A program made the position numbers and the translations under genes. Source: an uncultured Erysipelotrichaceae bacterium (lineage in GTDB: Bacteria; Bacillota_I; Bacilli_A; Erysipelotrichales; Erysipelotrichaceae). Taken from it: DNA of 8,065 nucleotides. The DNA lies in NCBI GenBank assembly GCA_902795905.1, contig CADBMY010000055.1, forward strand, positions 1-8,065, in the 5' to 3' direction. A model generated the notes under the pieces. The model worked only from the letters and a program-made list of their open reading frames with translations. It made no database searches and had not been told where the DNA came from. Numbering within the stretch: position 1 is the first letter of the stretch; each line of letters starts with the position of its first letter. Shown piece by piece: positions 5,856-8,065 of the stretch.

Positions 5856-7010
5856 ATGCACAATAAACTGTTTATCTTGATCCTGCCGTTATTATTCCTG
5901 TTGGGTACAGGCCTTTTCCTGCTCCCCCAGAACCGGATCTCCGTACAGGAAAAGCGCAGTCTGGCCGTAAACAGCGATATATCTCCGTCGGATCTGATCA
6001 CCGGTGCCCTGTCCGGCAATGCTGAAAAAGTATTAAAAGACCAGTTCTACGGCCGAGATACGATCATGACTTCTTACTACCGTGTCAAACTGTTATGCGG
6101 AAGACCGTTCAACAGCGGCAGTATCGGTATTCCCTACCGGTATCTCAGTTCCAATGTCATTGAACTGGATGACGGCTATCTGATCAATGATCCCCTGTTT
6201 GCGGATGAAGACAAACTGTTTACAGCCTCCTCCAGAGGATGGAATGTCAGTGAACTGAAGCAGCAGTATCCGGATACCGATGTCTATGTCTATTTCCCCA
6301 CCAGGATCGAAGAAACGATCGCTGACGGTATGCTGTACCGGGAGACATTTAAGAAACAGCTTGTACCCGGAATCATGACGGCAGAACTGAACAATACAAC
6401 TCTGGAAGATCATCAGAAGTATTTCTACCGTTCCGATTATCACTGGAATGTATACGGTGCCTATCAGGGATATACGGATATCATCCGGATGATCGCACAG
6501 GATTATGATATCGGCGAACCCCTGCCGGTCGGTGAAGAGATCTCATTTGACTACCCGTTCCATGGCAATATCAGCAGTCAGATCGGCCATCTCGGTAAAG
6601 CTGATCACATCACGGACTACAGGCTTTCCGGTATCGGTGAGTATACCCTGACCGCCAACGGTGAAGTCATTGACCTGAACGAAAGCAAACGCAGATACGC
6701 TGCCGAAGGCAATCATACGCAGTACTCCGATTATGACCTTTATTTTGGAAATAATTACTTTGAACGTATATTTGACTTTAAACAGCCGGAGCGACCGAAT
6801 ATCCTGATCTTTGCGGATTCCTACGTCAATGTTCTGCAGGAATGGCTGGCTTCGCACTTCAACACGACCGTGATCCTGGATCTGCGCACAAAACCGGATG
6901 ACTTCTCTCTTGACTACTATATGAAAGAATATGATATCGATCTTGTCCTGATCCTGGAGCCTTATCAGGATCTCTACTTCAACGGCAATATGTTTATTCC
7001 TGTATATTAA
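5856..7010 (+). CDS. DHHW/AlgJ-like SGNH protein, extracellular acyl-transfer partner
   Basis: The 384-residue protein has an N-terminal signal anchor (about 4-24) and an outside SGNH-type domain. Family features in order are an N-terminal QEKRSLA (31-37), a DQFYGRD segment (62-68) after it, the FYRSDYHWNVYGAYQGY motif (190-206) and the late FADSY (319-323). By comparison with AlgX/AlgJ and DHHW proteins, Asp194, His196 and Ser322 should form the catalytic triad (D-x-H plus nucleophile Ser). The DHHW motif reads DYHW here: the first His is Tyr, while the catalytic second His is kept. The gene follows the MBOAT gene with only six bases between stop and start, so the two form one operon. Together they likely pass an acetyl or similar group to a surface glycan, with the MBOAT protein loading and this protein transferring or hydrolysing. 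The exact polymer is inferred to be extracellular but is not shown. Confidence 0.85.
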   Translation: MHNKLFILILPLLFLLGTGLFLLPQNRISVQEKRSLAVNSDISPSDLITGALSGNAEKVLKDQFYGRDTIMTSYYRVKLLCGRPFNSGSIGIPYRYLSSNVIELDDGYLINDPLFADEDKLFTASSRGWNVSELKQQYPDTDVYVYFPTRIEETIADGMLYRETFKKQLVPGIMTAELNNTTLEDHQKYFYRSDYHWNVYGAYQGYTDIIRMIAQDYDIGEPLPVGEEISFDYPFHGNISSQIGHLGKADHITDYRLSGIGEYTLTANGEVIDLNESKRRYAAEGNHTQYSDYDLYFGNNYFERIFDFKQPERPNILIFADSYVNVLQEWLASHFNTTVILDLRTKPDDFSLDYYMKEYDIDLVLILEPYQDLYFNGNMFIPVY

Positions 7011-7079
7011 AAAGAGGATGTAACATTCAGGTATGTGATAGTCATCCATCAGACACACTGAAGTTACACCTCTTTTTTT
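7009..7079. terminator. Long imperfect bidirectional terminator hairpin
   Basis: The arm 7009-7030 (AAAAAGAGG, a bulged A, TGTAAC, a bulged A, TTCAG) pairs with 7058-7077 (CTGAA, GTTACA, CCTCTTTTT). This gives 20 base pairs with two single-base bulges around a 27-base loop. Plus-strand transcripts end in seven T (7073-7079). On the minus strand the arm ends in CCTCTTTTT followed by AA. It lies between the convergent DHHW and MBL genes and can serve both. Confidence 0.85.
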
Positions 7080-7096
7080 GGTTTGAATCTTCTCTG

Positions 7097-8011
7097 TTAC
7101 TCCTCTGCCGTAATAGACAGTGAGAGCGTATACCACTTATACGGCTCCGGATTGAAAGCCCGGGCAGGACTTCCTTTTGAAACAAGGATCTCATTTACCT
7201 TCCTGAAATAGGCGTTCAGATCTTCTCCGGAAGCACGGGCATTATTATGATGCAGAGGCATCATCAGCTGGGCACCCATATTCATGATCTGCTGAGCACA
7301 ATACTCGGGTGTATAACTGCGGATACGGTGTCTCAGCATCAGATTTGGTTTTTCTTCTGTCATATGCTGAACATGTTCCTCATAATCACGTCCGGCTGAG
7401 AAATCGATCTTGAAGTTTTCCTGAGTCTCAATCATAAAGTTCAGATTAAACATGGAACCGAGAGGACCGAGACGGTTCGGACACGGAATACCGAATCCTT
7501 CAGCACCTGCGTACAGATTCGAAGGATCACTCGGACGGCGGAATCTTCCCTCGCGGAAGGAACGGTTGTCATGAGCACCGGGATATGTCTTCAGGGTAAA
7601 GTCATCAAAGTAATATGTATTGCCGGGGTAAAGCGGATAGATTGCAGCATACGGGATATCGAATACTCTGGCCAATTCTTCACAGCAATCTGCCGGGCAG
7701 AGAATGCGACCGTAGAACTTGTTCCAGAGATCTCCGACGATATTGGAATGATCACCGTGGACATGATTCAGAATAATATAGTCCGCACCGGTGAAATCAT
7801 CGACACTGAATCCGGTCTGAGAATATACGTCCTTTTCCATTTGCTGACTCTTCGTCAATTCCGTCATTCCTTCATATACAGAAGCATCATGGTAGAACGG
7901 ATCGGTGACGATCACCTTTCCGTTAGGCAGTACGATCTCATAGCACTGGACAGAGATCCAGCGGATACGAAGAGTCTCGGAAGAAAGCTGCTTCACATAT
8001 GGTTCACTCAT
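7097..8011 (-). CDS. MBL-fold metallo-hydrolase of unknown substrate
   Basis: The 304-residue protein has no signal peptide and should be cytosolic. It shows the metallo-beta-lactamase-fold signature LNHVHGDHSN at 81-90 (HxHxDH: His83, His85, Asp87, His88). Further likely metal ligands are His147 in YPGAHDN, Asp209 in SAGRDY and His254/His255 in MPLHHNN, giving a two-metal site. An N-terminal strand pair with VIVTDPFY (33-40) is typical of UlaG-like and related lactonase or phosphodiesterase members. Nothing indicates a beta-lactamase: there is no secretion signal. The start at 8011 is supported by AAAGAGG eight bases upstream. It is a single-gene unit in this window, convergent with the acylation operon and ending at the shared hairpin. 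The substrate cannot be predicted. Loosely related proteins act on sugar-acid lactones or cyclic nucleotides, but this is only a comparison. Confidence 0.9.
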   Translation of the reverse strand: MSEPYVKQLSSETLRIRWISVQCYEIVLPNGKVIVTDPFYHDASVYEGMTELTKSQQMEKDVYSQTGFSVDDFTGADYIILNHVHGDHSNIVGDLWNKFYGRILCPADCCEELARVFDIPYAAIYPLYPGNTYYFDDFTLKTYPGAHDNRSFREGRFRRPSDPSNLYAGAEGFGIPCPNRLGPLGSMFNLNFMIETQENFKIDFSAGRDYEEHVQHMTEEKPNLMLRHRIRSYTPEYCAQQIMNMGAQLMMPLHHNNARASGEDLNAYFRKVNEILVSKGSPARAFNPEPYKWYTLSLSITAEE

Positions 8012-8019
8012 TTTCTTTG

Positions 8020-8026
8020 CCTCTTT
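8020..8026 (-). promoter_or_regulatory. Ribosome binding site of the MBL-fold gene
   Basis: On the minus strand AAAGAGG precedes the ATG at 8011 by eight bases, a good Shine-Dalgarno site that sets the start. A CATAAT (8049-8044) upstream could be the -10 box. Its -35 would fall outside the window. Confidence 0.7.
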
Positions 8027-8065
8027 CTGTTCAAAATATTTACATTATGCAGGATATGCAGGGAA

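Noticed and set aside
6543..7136. 197-residue minus-strand frame covering the hairpin and the DHHW gene end
   Set aside because: It overlaps the convergent MBL gene end, runs through the terminator and has no start signals.
7097..8011. MBL-fold protein as a beta-lactamase resistance gene
   Set aside because: There is no signal peptide, and the metal-site spacing and N-terminal part fit general MBL-fold hydrolases rather than class B beta-lactamases.
1..8065. CRISPR array, tRNA, rRNA, insertion sequence or phage genes
   Set aside because: I saw no regularly spaced repeats, no tRNA-like or rRNA segments, no terminal inverted repeats and no transposase or integrase motifs on either strand.

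Overview
The window looks like an ordinary chromosomal segment of a low-to-mid GC Gram-positive bacterium of the Bacillota. A gut-associated lineage such as Erysipelotrichia is my best guess, but it rests on general resemblance only. The supporting signs are classical Gram-positive ribosome binding sites (GGAGG, AAGGAGG), perfect TATAAT -10 boxes, compact hairpin terminators, a lipobox lipoprotein and a DHHW-type SGNH protein paired with an AlgI-like MBOAT protein. I see no mobile element, CRISPR array, rRNA, tRNA or phage gene.

Layout from left to right. (1) Positions 1-395, minus strand: the N-terminal part of glucosamine-6-phosphate deaminase (NagB), cut by the window edge. (2) Positions 494-2598, plus strand: a divergent two-gene operon. 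It encodes a membrane-anchored phosphodiester glycosidase (NAGPA-like) and, overlapping it by 16 bases, an unrecognised single-pass membrane protein with a large outside domain. A strong terminator follows, and its stem lies inside the end of the next gene. (3) Positions 2608-3234, minus strand: a lipoprotein with one Ig-like (DUF5011-like) domain, a proline-rich linker and a four-cysteine C-terminal part. (4) Positions 3337-4416, plus strand: a beta-decarboxylating dehydrogenase of the isocitrate/isopropylmalate family, followed by a terminator. (5) Positions 4494-7010, plus strand: an AlgI-like membrane O-acyltransferase followed by a DHHW/AlgJ-like SGNH partner. The pair probably O-acylates a cell-surface glycan. 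(6) Positions 7097-8011, minus strand: an MBL-fold metallo-hydrolase converging on the previous operon. A long imperfect hairpin between them can terminate transcription from both sides.

Taken together, most of the window concerns the cell envelope: a surface glycosidase, a surface protein of unknown role, a lipoprotein and a polymer O-acylation pair. These are mixed with metabolic enzymes (amino-sugar catabolism, a 2-hydroxyacid dehydrogenase and an MBL hydrolase). The genes do not form one pathway. They are small separate transcription units, tightly packed, with no stretch over 300 bases lacking a gene.

The most interesting pattern is in the gene starts. The three envelope units (start codons at 494, 3234 and 4494) have a perfect TATAAT within 6 to 18 bases of the start codon and no Shine-Dalgarno sequence, so their mRNAs are probably leaderless or nearly so. 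The three cytosolic enzymes have good Shine-Dalgarno sites. The second point of interest is a glutamine at the catalytic tyrosine position of the dehydrogenase. I did not find a clear new defence or mobile system.
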